A stretch of 64,000 nt of DNA from Rhizopus sp. PT2906 (GCA_025529335.1 JAMYHX010000090.1:47916-111915); one strand, 5' to 3'. Shown: positions 1-12,225, counted from the stretch's first letter. A program made the numbers and translations. The notes: generated by a model from the sequence alone, not told the origin.

Positions 1-972
1 TTCTAGAGGCTGAACAAGATGTCGACCTTCAAAAGTTCAGTCAATTGTCCTGTTGCTCACTCCAGTCTTGAAGTTCATAAAACTAAGACCCAAGTTGGTA
101 TATGTGGTAGAGCAGTCCAATTGACCTACTAAAAAGAAGCTGCTACTCAATAAAAAAAAGAGTACAAAACCCCTTTTTCTCTCATGATATACGCCAAGTG
201 ATGACATCGATACAAAAGAGCCACAGCCTTATTTTTACCAAATTGTTTTGTTACGATTTAACTTGAGCTATAAAATAAAAGCCAACTGTTTATTCGTTAA
301 TGATAATATAGATAAAGGTAATGGTAATAGTACCAATTATTCAATTGTTGGTAAATTTGGAATATGATCAATTATAGCTATAGAAGACTAGAATCACTTA
401 TATTGGCATCGTTCCTGTTGTGTCACCAAACAGAATCCTTAGCAGTTGAGAATGTTGGTATTTTTATACGTTCACAATTCAAAATGTAATATTTGTGGCC
501 TACGAACAAAATAGGAAGAGACTCAGATATAGGAAGCGGATAACTGTTATTGGCTAATAGTAATTATATCGGATTATGGTAAGAGATAATAGAATATGGT
601 TTATTTAAAATATATATGTATGGGATATATATAATTGTTTGAATGAATACGTATCAAGATCACCTTGATATGTTCTTCTAGTTATTAACCTCTTCATGAT
701 AATCTTTATACATCTTTACTTAATCGTGTTACACTACACCAAATAATAAAAAACAATGCATTTACTTTCAACTGAAAAATGTGCAAAAACGAAGCTACAC
801 GAGTTCTCTTTTTTTTTTTTTAATCCTTTCTTCCTTTGTCGCTTGGTTTATTTAAATATAATATACTAGGGAACTAGGTAAAAGTGGGTTCAGACACATT
901 ATATTTTTTATATAAATCCTAACATGAAATAAAGCTTCGTAGTATAACTCATAGATTTCGTAACTTACCAAG
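1..972. other. AT-rich non-coding stretch
   Basis: No open reading frame, RNA gene or recognisable repeat supports a gene here. The sequence is AT-rich and ends with a T-run and TATA-like stretches just before the broken gene that follows. Confidence 0.5.
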
Positions 973-2339
973 ATGAAGCGACCAGTACCCTCAAACGTCA
1001 TTAAAGACTTCAATATCACTCAAAAGGACTGTACAAAACATCAAATATATAAGAAACTTGCAGCCCTTCCTGTGGCAAGCTGGTCTGATATATCTGAACT
1101 GGTCAAGGTCGAATTTGAAAACACGTCGTCAAAGTCAACACAAGCTGAGGATTCCCATAAAAGGTTCATCAAAGGGTTGGCAACAGTTCATTCAAAACTT
1201 ATTCGCCATCCACGTATTCAATCTTATGCACTTGCAGTTTCCTGCTATTTGAAATCTCAACCAATAAAGACCAGGTTTGTGTCTGAGTTCAATACCAAAC
1301 TTGAGGATATCAAAGCAAAAAAGGCTAAAAAGAACCTGAACGAACAAACGCGAGCTATAAGCCAGGCCGAAGTGTATTTGGAGGATCGAGGACGACTTGC
1401 TCGTCTTCATAAATAGATAGACTCGCCATCTTTATTTACTGAAGCGCCATCAACCACAGCAGCAACTCCAACTGAATCAGAGGATATTTCATCAACAGGA
1501 GCTATATCATCTTTACCTATCTCTAAAACGCCAAGTATCAAGGATACTATTTTTAATTATGCTGCTGAACTTCACGAGTTATATCAGCAGGAAAAAAAAC
1601 TATTAAACGAGCAGCTCAAGTCAATGAGCATTGGGTTATCTTGTATTATTGATCTCGCTGATGAAGATAAAGAAGGTACATTGAGGGCGTTTTTGAAGGA
1701 AACAGTATGGAAGCAGCTTTACTCCAAGTACCTTAAGCGAAGCAAATTGAATCTAACGGTGGTACCAATGGCTTTAGTAGATAAGTGGAATTATGCGGTG
1801 TTACTTTATCATCAGTCTAATGGAGTCAGAAACACCAAGAAGTATCATATCTTCAATCCAAGCAAGACGTCACCGACACTGATGCCAAAATCTATGAATT
1901 GTTCTTTGAAATATTCTCTTTAATCGAATCAAAAAACTTTATTCTAAACAAGAGCAATGCATCCAAAGTTGCTGAAAGAGATTATCTGTATCAACTTTGG
2001 TCCAGTTTATTTACAAAGCTTTTCAACATTCATGGAAATATTATTCGTATTAAAACGAGTGAAACAGTACCTGGCAATACAACCATATCAAAGATAAAGC
2101 TGTACAAGAAATCAAATCATATTATTGGTTTCAAGGTTGATCTACGCTTCATACTGGATTTAGAACACGAAAAAATTAATATTGGATGTGGTGAAGGTTG
2201 TTTAGAAACAGCCGGTGATGCCAAATTGCGTGGAGATACAGGAAATTTACTCCGAAAAGGAAAAGAGATGGAGATGTCTGTCCGAGAGATACTATTTGAC
2301 GTGTTTGATGAGATAATCATTATAACAGCTCGAGTATAG
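973..2339 (+). pseudogene. Broken copy of an unnamed fungal protein family
   Basis: The first frame opens with MKRPVPSNVIKDF and runs 147 codons to an in-frame TAG at 1414-1416. The same frame continues without another stop to 1923 and still looks coding (Ser/Thr-rich linker, then helical sequence). Around 1860 the coding signal moves to another frame, which runs to 2339 through GCGEGCLETAGDAKLRGDTG. One premature stop plus one frameshift is the simplest reading; a stop-skipping intron cannot be excluded. I recognise no named domain. The style (a charged helical N-terminus, a Ser/Thr linker and a C-terminal part rich in Lys, Asp and Gly) fits lineage-expanded uncharacterised families of Mucorales, but that is inference. 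Similarity searches of the joined frames against Mucorales proteomes would settle it. Confidence 0.5.
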
Positions 2340-3398
2340 TAAAGTAGAGCATACATTCTACTTTACACTCCTCTATCGCATCTGATAAGAATAAAGAAAG
2401 AGTACTGACAACAATAACATAAACATAAATAATGTCAGTGACGACAATAATATAAATAGCAGTCATAGATTCTCTCTCACTATAAAATGAACACGCGTCT
2501 AATTTAATAATATTCAGCTCTTCTTAATAAAGAATCTAATTCGCAAGTCATCAACTTAATAGCTTTTTTTTAATAACAAACAAAGCTGAATACAACACTG
2601 TTAAATGGTGATGATGATGATGCAAAGAGCAAGATTTGGCTCTTAAAAATAGCAGGCAATGCCTGTCATTTCTTTACAACTCAAGCAACTAACCATCACT
2701 ATCATATCAATGTTCCTCAATTCAGCCTATTATTCCCAGATAGTTTCCTCAACAAGGATGGCATCTCAACCCTGGCACATTTGTTTACTTTCCGTGGATA
2801 ACATTGAAGCACTGGCCTCTAAATTGAAAAATATTGTACAGTGGAGAAAAGCCCAATTCCTACCAGAGGAAGAGATAGAATCCGAATGGTGCATGACACC
2901 TGAACGGCCATATCATGTACCTGAATCCACCTGATTCGCTCCATCTCGACGTAACCAAAAAGGCTCAAGGATCCCACATCGTACAGTCTATGAAAGTGAT
3001 GTTGAATCTGCTGACGACGATGACGCAGCTCAAGATGGTGAAGACGAACCGGATATCCATGGATTTATTCATACAAAGGATGGCTGGCTGTGTACTAAAA
3101 CCAGATTTGTCTTTACTACACATTCATGTCAATAGTAAATTGGTTTTCTTTATCTGTATCTGTAACAATGCCTTCTATCCTTTGGCACTCACTTTGTAAA
3201 AAATAGCATTTACAGTTTACATTTACATTTGCTCTATCGATTATCGTATTATACCTTAACCCATTTACTGTAAATATATGAAAACATTTTTATAAATATG
3301 ATTGCAAAACCATTCAATAAAAAAAAAAGTATGACGTTATACTATGGGCTTTCATAAAAGCTATACTGAATAATCACTTTATTTAAGTTATCAGAAAA
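2340..3398 (+). other. Intergenic region with degenerate coding remnants
   Basis: Short open stretches in shifting frames look like decayed coding sequence. One frame from about 2591 reads acidic residues, then KSKIWLLKIAGNACHFF, and stops near 2800. A second continues with KLKNIVQWRKAQFLPEEEIE to 2934. None can be joined without invoking stops and frameshifts, and I do not recognise the family. The last 200 bp are plain AT-rich DNA. Confidence 0.3.
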
Positions 3399-3875
3399 AT
3401 GAATAATATCGGCAACAAGGAAGTCTTGCGTGGCGATGCACTTGACTTGGCTATGCGTGCGGAAAATGATAATGTCAATTGGGAGACGGTGATTGAAGAC
3501 GCCGTCCACAACTGGTTTGTGGTTCCAGAGGTCGTCAAGGACAAGTCAATATGCCAGCGTGCTAATGCTACCTTTGCTGACTTTTGTTATCGGGCTATAC
3601 GTCATATCCCAAATCAAAATCTGCCGTTTAAAGCAGGGACATACACCACTCGCTACAGTAACACGAGTGTCTCAAGTGATTTCTCCTCACTGAGAAGATC
3701 TTCAGAGGGACTTGAAATGGTCTTGGAGGATGAAGAAGAAGAAAAGCGAGAAGAAGAATATTATAACAATCCTTCTGATTCTGAATCAGGTGCTTCCACA
3801 GCTAACCTTGATAAATCAAATACAACCATTGCTGAAAAAGTTTCAAAGCAAAAACCACGAACAGTGTTTGTATAA
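3399..3875 (+). CDS. Small acidic hypothetical protein
   Basis: A single exon of 158 residues with a clean ATG and stop. The N-terminal 85 residues look folded, with a helical block around NWETVIEDAVHNWFVVPEVV and a conserved-looking NATFADFCYRAIRHIP. The C-terminal half is disordered: Ser-rich, then a Glu-rich run at about residues 108-121, then a Ser/Thr tail with basic residues. There is no signal peptide or membrane segment. I do not recognise a domain and assign no function. It lies just upstream of the STIMATE-like gene on the same strand with its own AT-rich flanks. Coding is supported by length and by the ordered-then-disordered composition rather than by homology. Confidence 0.55.
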   Translation: MNNIGNKEVLRGDALDLAMRAENDNVNWETVIEDAVHNWFVVPEVVKDKSICQRANATFADFCYRAIRHIPNQNLPFKAGTYTTRYSNTSVSSDFSSLRRSSEGLEMVLEDEEEEKREEEYYNNPSDSESGASTANLDKSNTTIAEKVSKQKPRTVFV

Positions 3876-3929
3876 TAAATTATTCTATTGTAAATAAAAT
3901 CTTTCTCCTTTTACTCGTTTTGAATAAAT

Positions 3930-3985
3930 CCCCGCTCTTTTCTTCCCTCTTTTTTTTTCTTTTTTTTTTTCTCTTTCTTTTTATT
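3930..3985 (+). promoter_or_regulatory. Pyrimidine-rich tract before the STIMATE-like start
   Basis: An almost uninterrupted C/T tract ends about 14 nt before the ATG at 3999. CT-rich stretches near transcription starts are common in fungal promoters. It is the only obvious signal between the two genes. Confidence 0.4.
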
Positions 3986-3998
3986 TTGCATAATAGAC

Positions 3999-4882
3999 AT
4001 GGACTCTATCCCTTATTTATTTCATTCTACTCAAAGTTGTCAATCGTTTAGCAATGAAGACGACGAAGGTTGTAAACTATTAGACTCGTTTGCCATTCTT
4101 GTCCAGATCACACTTGCCTCTACAGCTCTAATCACTTTATTCTATAAACGATCGCGAGAGAAGCCTCAAAGACCGATGATAGTCTGGTATGATAAGCTCC
4201 CCCCAATTGAATTGAATTGCATGTTTAATTTCTAAAAAAGAGATTTCAAGGGCATTGGACGTAGCCAAGCAATTTGTAGGCGCAGCCGTCATTCATTTTC
4301 TTAACTTGGCAGTCAGTTACATCGCTGGGCGGCCCAAAGGCGGCGGGCCCAGAACCAATTTGTGTGTGTGGTACTTTTTGAATGTTGCAGTTGACACAAC
4401 CATTGGGGTTGTGATTTTATGGTTCTGGCTCAAATCTATCCAAAGGATATTTACTATGCTGCATATCAAGGATATCAAGACTGGTCAGTACGGTGCACCA
4501 CCTCTGAGACATATGCTTCTGCCATGGTTTAAGCAGACGTTTATTTTTGTCTTGGCTGAATCGCTCATGAAGCTCTGTGTCTACTGGATGTTTCGCTATT
4601 TTCCCTTTTTATTCTCTTTTGGTGAATGGGTTTTGAGATGGACCAAGGGCAATTACAGATATCAAGTTATCTTTGTCATGTTAATGTAAGTCACTATAAC
4701 GTCTAAAAAGAATTATATCGATATTCATTACATCCAGATTCCCTTTGATCATGAATATCATCCAGTTCTGGATCGTAGATACAATTGTTAAAGTAGCTCC
4801 AAAGGACCAGGAAGGCGTCATTCAAGATCAACCTAATAATGATCATGTTGATAACGAGCGTGAACCTTTACTGCCCAAATAA
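3999..4882 (+). CDS. STIMATE/YPL162c-like multi-pass membrane protein
   Basis: Three exons, 3999-4186, 4251-4685 and 4738-4882, join in frame to 255 residues. Introns have GT-AG ends (donors GTATGA and GTAAGT). The protein has a first membrane helix near residues 30-50 (FAILVQITLASTALITLFY), then a stretch reading VW-ALDVAKQ across the first junction. Further helices follow (VIHFLNLAVSYIAG, CVWYFLNVAVDTTIGVVILW, FIFVLAESLMKLCVYWMF, VIFVMLM-FPLIMNIIQFW), and the cytosolic tail ends in REPLLPK. The helix pattern and the CVWYFLNVAVDTTIG block match the TMEM110/STIMATE family, which in animals regulates STIM-dependent calcium entry and in yeast includes the vacuolar membrane protein YPL162c. The role in this fungus is inferred: an ER or vacuolar membrane protein. 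The tail LL motif would suit vacuolar sorting. It converges on EDC3, the stops lying 108 bp apart. Confidence 0.8.
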
Positions 4883-4990
4883 ACTGCATACACACATCTA
4901 ATGTTGTACTTTTTGATACCACTTTATAAGCAAGACCCCATTTACTTGGAAAGTCATCAATCAGAAAAGTTCAGATTTATTACCCATAGC

Positions 4991-6566
4991 TTAGGTAGCA
5001 TCGTACGTGAGGTTAACCAACGTTTCTGCCTCCCAAAAGATATTGGACATATCTATGCCAGCCTGCTCCCACATTTTTCGTGGTATGCCAATGTCCACTA
5101 AATAAAGGGCGCCTGTGGTTCTTGTTGATTTGCACCCCAACTTTGGGGCACCGAGGCAGACAGTCCATTGAGGATGAATGAAGTATTGAGCGTGCTGTGG
5201 ATGGCCTAAAGGAGGGGAATAGGTAAAGACGAATCAGGATTTTTTTTTTTTTTTTTTTACCTGTGTCAGCATCGACACCACTTGGAAAATCAATGCTCAT
5301 GATCGGCTTTGGTTGCTGATTTGCCCAGCTGATTGCCTTTGTCCACGCATGAAACTCGGCAAGATTGTCCATCAGCTTATTTTCTGACCCAAGAATCGCA
5401 TCCATGACCAGATCATATGCGCCTTGGATTCTTGAGGGATCATAAACGACGGGTATACCAAAGCTGTGTAACAGCTCTTCTTCACGAGCAACATCAGAGC
5501 AAAGGGCTTGTCTATCATGGCAGACGATGCAGATCGTGGCGGGATATCCGCGATTGATCAACAAACGAGCTGTGGCAAGACCGATGGCGCCTATCCGAGT
5601 GTTGCCTGCAAGAATGACAATAGAGGACGATAAGTGACTGTGGCGGAGAAGGCGCATGGCTAGGACAGCCGCTCCTCGCGCACTATTTTCGATTGCCAAG
5701 TCTTCAAAACGTGGTAATAGTGTGGTACATTTACGCTGAATACGTGCTAACTCAGTGACGGACAGCAATGGGCAGGGTGTACCACTCGTCGCGGTCTTTA
5801 AAGCCGTCGATATTGCAGGTGCTCTCATCGACGAAGGAGGAGGAGAAGGTGGTTTTATGGGCGCGTCAAGTACGTTCTCTGTTGGTAACAAGTTTCTTTG
5901 TGGTAATCGATTGTGAGTAACGAGGAGATCCTCTTTTGATGTTTTATCTGAGTCCTTTTGGGCATTAATACAGAATGATACCAAAAGGATAAAGATATAC
6001 TTACTCGAATTTCTGCAAATATTTCAGCTTTATTAAACTTGTCCAGATGCTTTTGAAAATCAAATTCTTCTTCTCGAAAGCTGTTCACGTCTGTATCAGC
6101 CCAACCTTGAGCATTTTTGTTATTGTTCATATTTTTCCGATTTTGTCGCTGTTTTCTTTTCTTGCCTAAAAGGAGTTATTTAACCAATTAAATCCGAGAT
6201 ATGTACTTACTTTTTGACGTTGACAGTGATGGTGTGATCATTTCTGGTTCATGCTAGGTGTAGAAAACGGTTAGCAATAGAGCAAATAAGGATTTATTTA
6301 CCTGTGGGTATGACTCTGCGAATAGATCCTTAATATCTCTTCCGTATACACCATGGATGGGTGTATGATATGGCAATTGACCAAAGAAATGGAGTGTGGC
6401 TGTTATGCATTCATGAGTTATTATATACATATGTTGATCATGATATATTACCATCTTTTAAGGTAATCTGTTTCGTATTCGGGTCAACGTCATAAATGGT
6501 TCCTTCGATCTTGGCTCCATTATGTAATAAAATGGTTGCTTTCAAACCTAAAAATGCTTCTGCCAT
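4991..6566 (-). CDS. EDC3: Enhancer of mRNA decapping 3 (LSm-FDF-YjeF_N)
   Basis: Six exons on the minus strand, 6566-6452, 6399-6302, 6253-6211, 6165-6005, 5954-5261 and 5205-4991, give 441 residues. The N-terminus is a divergent LSm fold (MAEAFLGLKATILLHNGAKI, then GRDIKDLF at about residue 60). An FDF-type segment follows (WADTDVNSFREEEFDFQKHLDKFNKAEIFAEI). The C-terminal half is a YjeF_N Rossmann domain with ARGAAVLAMRLL, a glycine-rich ILAGNTRIGAIGLATARLL loop and SIDFPSGVDADTG. This order is diagnostic of EDC3, which binds Dcp2 and Dhh1 and assembles P-bodies in the cytoplasm. The start at 6566 is chosen because the LSm domain begins at once and the upstream in-frame extension is low-complexity. 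The intron between exons 5 and 6 carries a T19/A19 homopolymer directly after its donor. Confidence 0.93.
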
Positions 6567-8284
6567 TAAAAATATAAAAATTAAAGACGGGAAAAAAAAA
6601 GAGAGAGACAGTGAGAGAAAAAGGGAACAATAATAAAAATTTATGGTTTGGCGCGCTCTCAAATGCTTATGTAATTAGTTTCAAATTAAAGTGCTTTATT
6701 GATTACCATTCAAATTTCATACCTGACTTTTTTGCTCTGTGCTTTTCTATTGTCATTTCTGATTTATTCAACACGTCATCTAAACCTTTTAGTGGACTGT
6801 TAGTCCTAATTCAAGCTAGCGATTGAGGTGCAATGGTGTATGATGTGGCTTTGATGGACCTTGTCTTTGTGGACGTATGATAATATGCTGAAGTGGAAAA
6901 GAGCTAATAACAGATGATCAACGATCTACATCAATTATAAAATCACATATTGACAAAAATAGAAGTTGTATCCTTCCTAATCCACAGAAAAAGCTGTTGT
7001 ACAAGGCTAGACAAATCCTATCTTTTATAAACAAGCCAGCTTTCTGATATTCACTCTACATCTAATCAAAATGGTCGATTAGTATTTTTTTTTTATAAAG
7101 CTCTGTAGAGTCGTGTTGTTGATGGGCATGACTATCCTTAACTTATGGACGATGCTCACACGAAGGATTTGTATAGTATATGCCAACATAGTTCTACACA
7201 TGTCAGCAAAGTAAAAAGGTACAGATATTTGTATGTGAGAAGCAGAATCCAAGGATGCCTATAAGACGTACGCAGACCAAGATAAAGTAAGGTTTTTCAA
7301 ACTTCAGTTTAAAAAGCGCAAGCACACTTTAAATGTTGCCTTGACGGGGATGCAGTTGAACCAAGAGATAACTTTCTTCTCTGTTGCCAATGTGTTGCGT
7401 TCCACCTGTAACTATACAAATGGGAGTGTAGAAAATAGGGAAACTACACGATCATGATCCTTGTTGACGGTTTTATGCAAGGCAAATGATTGTCAACAAT
7501 TTACTCAGCATGGAATGATCTAAATAATATCACGGTAATAGGAATTTCATTCGAAGCTACCTCAAGCACGACGAAGTACTTTTGATGTTATTCTGAACAT
7601 TGTTTATCAGCAAATACTGAACTAAAAGATATACGTATGTAGCCGACAAATGTATCTCCAAGATGGGTTAAAGGTTGACACCTTTTGAAATTTTACTGCT
7701 ATGTTTGGTGAGATTGATACATGTTTAAAGGGAATAGAAAGATGATAAACAGCTTAGACTCTTTATTGAAAAGGAATATGCTGTCAGAAACCTATTGTTG
7801 TTAAGGCCTGCGTTCTTTTCAGAAAGTAAATTCATCTCTTAAGGAAAATGAATGGGGCTGATTATAAGCTTTTATTTGAGAGGTGTCTGAGTACGGCTGT
7901 TACTGCAAAATGATTTGGGTCCCATGTTTGTCACTAGTCAGACGACGTGTATTTAAAGAAGGTTTACATTGCAGACGATCCTTCAACCAAATGTCATATG
8001 GCTATAACCTTGGTTTTGGTAGAGGCAAACGTTGCTCAACATATGTGTGATGACTATATTTCCTGCAGCACATTGAAGCACTTGGTTATCATTTCATGGA
8101 AAAGAATGTATGATTATTTGTTATCTATTAAATTTAAACTTCCAATAAGAAAAAAGATCACTGATCTGACATGGCAAAAAGTGAATCCAAAAAAAAAAAG
8201 ATTTTGGGCCACCAACAAATCAAAATAAAGGACGGCTCATAAGCATATCTTTGCGTTTCTTTTTTCTCTTTCTTAAATATTTAC
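6567..8284. other. Gene-poor region, possible transposase relic
   Basis: No intact gene is supported. At about 7258-7320 the plus strand reads AYKTYADQDKVRFFKLQF, which resembles the N-terminal start of Tc1/IS630-like transposases I know from Mucorales; the frame then breaks. An isolated 93-codon frame at 7947-8228 has no recognisable domain and may be chance or part of the same decayed element. Confidence 0.35.
7252..7430 (+). pseudogene. Probable Tc1/IS630-like transposase N-terminal relic
   Basis: The frame reads AYKTYADQDKVRFFKLQFKK, a phrase like the helix that precedes the helix-turn-helix in these transposases. The expected HTH and DDE residues cannot be traced downstream, and stops accumulate. 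No inverted repeats or TA duplication were found around it. The call rests on one short stretch recognised by eye. Confidence 0.3.
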
Positions 8285-10069
8285 ATGGATTATAGCTCTT
8301 TTAGCCTTCAAGAAAGTAGCACAAGTAATAGTGTTGACATGTTTAAACAACAGCAAGGAGTGAATGGTCATGAATCTATGGAGTTCATCAACTTTATGAA
8401 TCAGCCATACAATACACATAATAACAATAATAATAATAATAACAGCAGCAACAACAACAACAGCATGGCAAACAACATAAACCATCATAGTAATAACAAT
8501 AATAATGGATTATTTGCAGTACCACAACTAACGCCTGATGGACATCAAGATAGTAGCTTTACAGGTAGTAGCGTACTTAGTGGCCATAATCCTGAATATA
8601 ATATGTCACCACTACAAATCAATAACCATGCTGTAAATTATACACCTATACAACATCCTTTACATAATCAAACTATAGACGATTTTGGAGATGAAGAAGT
8701 AAGATATTCGTATATGTTATACATATAAATACTAAATATCCGTAAATCATTTTAGGAATTTCTAACACCTCTTGTCTCTCCCGCAATGGCACCTACATAT
8801 AATAATAATTATCATTTCAATACAAGCACGGATAACATATTCTCTCCCCTCACATCTCCTGCACTTCATCCTTCATCATCTTCTGTGATGGATCAACATT
8901 TACTCCAGCAAAAGTTGGCCTTGATTGAAAGACAGCAACAACAGTTGCGAAGCATGCAGCATCAATTAAATACCAGCAGTACAGATTCACCAACGACTAG
9001 TCCCCTAGTGACTTACTCAACAGAGAGTCGAAAGAAATCATTGCAACCCAAAATAACTGCTGTCCACAGCCCCCAGACAAAATTAGGATTAGTCAAAAAG
9101 ATACCAGAAAGCAGTCCTCTGACTTTAGGACCAAGTAACAACAGCAGCATGATGGCACCTGCCACTCCCTCTTTATTGATGAAGCTAGGTGCTGGTAATA
9201 ATAGCAATAATAGCACACCACCCACGAGCACATCGTCACCACTACCAAGTACTGCGGTGGATAATATGCCCGTCTTACCAGCTGCTATCCTTCAAGATGA
9301 TAACACAGCGACGAATAAGGCCAAAGCTGTTTCAAACAAGCGCAGAAGAATTTCACAGACCAAGTTTAATCACTCACCTGGACTGCCACCTAGTGCAGAA
9401 TCGCCTGCAGGATTACGACCCTTGACATCACCAAGAACACTGAAGCCACTGATATCACCTTCACTTAAGCCTAATGGACAACGATTGTCGACAATTGATG
9501 AAGAAGTGGCTAGAACACTGTTGACAACCAAGTCCAATTACGAAAACCTTAAAGAGGGTAACGTGAAAAGCTTGGGTCTTGACTTTTCAACTACGATTCA
9601 ATCCGGAATCGAACATAGACGCTCTGCACATAAAGCAGCCGAACAAAAAAGAAGAGATATCCTCAAGCAAAGTTTTGATTCACTTAGAACAGAGATAACT
9701 GAAGCGATGATAGAAGAAGAATTAGCAGAAAATCAACATATGGATCAAGCCGAACTAAGGAATAATAAGGAAAGAGATGTTAAACAGATGAGCAAGATTG
9801 TGTTACTGCAACACTCATACGAGTACATTGTTCGACTGAAATCAGATAATAAAAGAAAAGACGAAAAGATGAAGAATATGAAAGAGGAAATTATGTCATT
9901 ACGTAAACAATTGGGACTACCTGAAATTACAAAGGAAGAACAAGAACAAGAAGAAAAGGAAAGACAAGAAGAGAAAGAAAGAAGACAAGAGCGATTAAAA
10001 AGGTTACAACAACAAACTGCGTCAATTACACACAACAATAATGCAATTATAAACAATGACAAGAAATAA
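8285..10069 (+). CDS. bHLH transcription factor with Asn-rich N-terminus
   Basis: Two exons, 8285-8698 and 8756-10069, join at a phase-0 57-nt intron to 575 residues. The first 80 residues carry poly-Asn and Ser/Asn runs. The centre is Ser/Pro/Thr-rich with many SP/TP sites and a basic patch (AVSNKRRRISQTKF) that could serve as a nuclear signal. The basic helix-loop-helix begins near residue 425: RRSAHKAAEQKRRD has the His, Glu and Arg pattern of E-box binders. Helix 1 is LKQSFDSLRTEI, the loop is long and acidic, and helix 2 is KIVLLQHSYEYIVRL. A heptad-like coil rich in Lys/Glu follows, as in bHLH-zip proteins. It probably acts as a homo- or heterodimer in the nucleus. The subfamily and targets cannot be told from sequence. 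Confidence 0.88.
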
Positions 10070-10167
10070 AAAAGGGTCATATTTTCCCAAAAAAATATTT
10101 TATTCCCTTTTTTATATATTTTTCTCTTTTTTCCCTTTTTTTTTTCTTTTTTTCTTTTTAATATAAA

Positions 10168-11630
10168 ATGGGCTTCTTTCAAGCGATATTTCATGGTAAA
10201 AAGGGAGACTTGAACAAGCAACTAGAACATGATGTAATTACGCCCACGTCAAATATACAACAACAACAACAACAACAACCACATATATCACCTCCTTTAT
10301 CTTCAAGGCAAAGTCATGACTATTCAAGGTTTCAACTATTTGATGATGGTACACATGCTCACCACTTGTCCTTACCGCCTCCAAACCGAATCATTCATGG
10401 CCTCATGGGTATCGCTCATAAATCATTACGCTTAACGACTCAATGGGCAGATCGAAAACCAACGATAGACGAAATAAAAAAAGAACGTGCCGCCTTAGAT
10501 CAATGCTTACATAGACAATCAGATGATAGATCGTTATCAGACAAATGGGGTATATGCCAGGAAACGATTGGTAAGGGTACATCAGGTGTCGTCAAAATAG
10601 CACACAAGTTGGATGACTCGGGTGAACATTTGTACGCTGTCAAGGCAAGAGCTTATATTTTAGTTTATTACCTTGCAGCATGTAACCCCATTTTTGGATG
10701 TAGGAATTACGTAAAAAGACAAATGAGTCCTCAAAGGACTATATAAAGAGACTAACGTCAGAATACCTCATTTCATCCACCGTACAACACATCAACGTTA
10801 TTCAGACTTACGACCTATTACCTCTTAATGACATATCACCTATATTCTGCCAAGTCATGGAGTTTAGTGGTGGTGGGGATCTCTTTGACATCCTTGTTGA
10901 TTCTCCGGATGGTCTAGAGGCCCCAGAGGCAAACTGTTTTTTTAAACAGCTCATGCGTGGAGTTGACTATTTACACGACATCGGTATAGCCCACAGAGAT
11001 TTAAAGCCAGAGAACCTACTGTTGACCGTAACCGGCTGCTTAAAGATATCCGACTTTGGCTCAGCTGTTTGTTTTAGAGGCACGACAATTGATAGCGACG
11101 GCGAAGAAAAGAAGGACGATTGTGAAAAGATACACATGGTACGTGGATTGGTTGGATCAGAGCCTTATATCGCTCCTGAAGAATTTACACAAAGCATTTA
11201 CGATGCACGCGCAGTTGATGTTTGGAGCTGTGGTATTATCTATTTGGCTCTGCGTAAAGCAACTCATCCCTGGCAGTTAGCCAAGAGTGGCGAAGATGAA
11301 GCGTATGATAAATACTTGAAATTTAGACAATTATTAGACGAAGAAAGAGAGAATGCAAGAAAGGAAAGCGCGATACGAAAACAGAATATGTCTGAGGAAG
11401 AAAAGGAACAGGAGAGGCTAAGGAGAGAACAAGACTTGTTAAAAGCAAAGGAGACAATACGTAGAAAAGCCAAAGAGGCTAAAATTGATACCTTAGAAGG
11501 CCTCGACATTCAAGCCAAGAAAATTATTTACAGAATGTTAGACCCTCAACCTAAGAAGCGAATTACAGCTATAGATGTACTAAATAGTGATTGGTGCGAA
11601 AAAATTTATTGCTGTCAGCCTAATGAATAG
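10168..11630 (+). CDS. HAL4/SAT4 (NPR1 family)-like Ser/Thr protein kinase
   Basis: Two exons, 10168-10644 and 10704-11630, give 467 residues. The intron is GC-AG: the donor is AAG|GCAAGA and the acceptor TGTAG. This restores YAVK|ELRKK with the catalytic lysine as residue 159. Motifs in order: glycine loop IGKGTSGVV, YAVK, MEFSGGGDLFDIL, HRDLKPEN (His256-Asp258), DFG (Asp276), GSEPYIAPEE and DVWSCGIIYLAL. A Glu/Arg/Lys-rich coiled-coil insertion of about 70 residues sits before the final IDVLNSDW helix. Before the kinase lies a 125-residue tail with poly-Gln and Ser/His-rich stretches. The VMEFSGGGDLFD and RKATHPWQ phrases fit the fungal HAL4/HAL5/NPR1 group, which in yeast controls potassium uptake and nutrient transporter stability. 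The specific role here is inferred. A T-rich tract precedes the ATG. Confidence 0.88.
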
Positions 11631-12225
11631 TTTATAAAATACAGTGAAGGTGTTTTGACGAACTTTTGGCTGGGCCACAAATCTGTCACCCAGCATAATT
11701 GTGACAGCCTGTGACTTAATAAAATACCACTTCTCTATCGGAAATTGAAAATAGAATACCTGCTTAAGATTTCTGATCATATTTACTATACAAAGGTTCT
11801 AGCACACTTGTTATAGTTACTTTTTTTTAAAAGAAAGAACATTATATCAGAGATAAACATGCTTGGCATGCTTGTAAAGTCTTTGTCTTTAAATAACTTT
11901 TTGCTGAAATTAGCACTTCTTGAGTACTATCCGCTTCGGTTAATACAGATTTACATGACGACACACTCTTGACAGTACAACGGGTAGTCTTCATCCTCCA
12001 GCCTTACCAATCAAAAAGTAATAAATGCTACAAAAGAAACTAAAATTCTTGAATGCACTCTGCTAGGGCTTGAGAACGAACGGCCAAGAAACGCTATATT
12101 GGCGTACAAAAAGAAGCAGGAGATCTTTATGGTACATGTCATATATAGATGTATGGTATGATTGCGCTTACACTTCTTATTTCAATAGGAATTTTGCAGA
12201 AAGTCGCTATTAAAAAGTCTGTATT
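11631..12225. other. Intergenic, nothing recognised
   Basis: The 595 bp between the kinase and the Crypton relic hold no supported gene. Any upstream N-terminal part of the Crypton would lie at the right edge, but I could not trace it. Confidence 0.4.

Noticed and set aside
4901..5101. 66-codon plus-strand frame after the STIMATE-like gene
   Set aside because: Overlaps the last EDC3 exon on the other strand, which has the real YjeF_N sequence.
7947..8228. 93-codon plus-strand frame
   Set aside because: No domain, ends in a Lys run, and sits in a region with transposase traces; not enough to call a gene.
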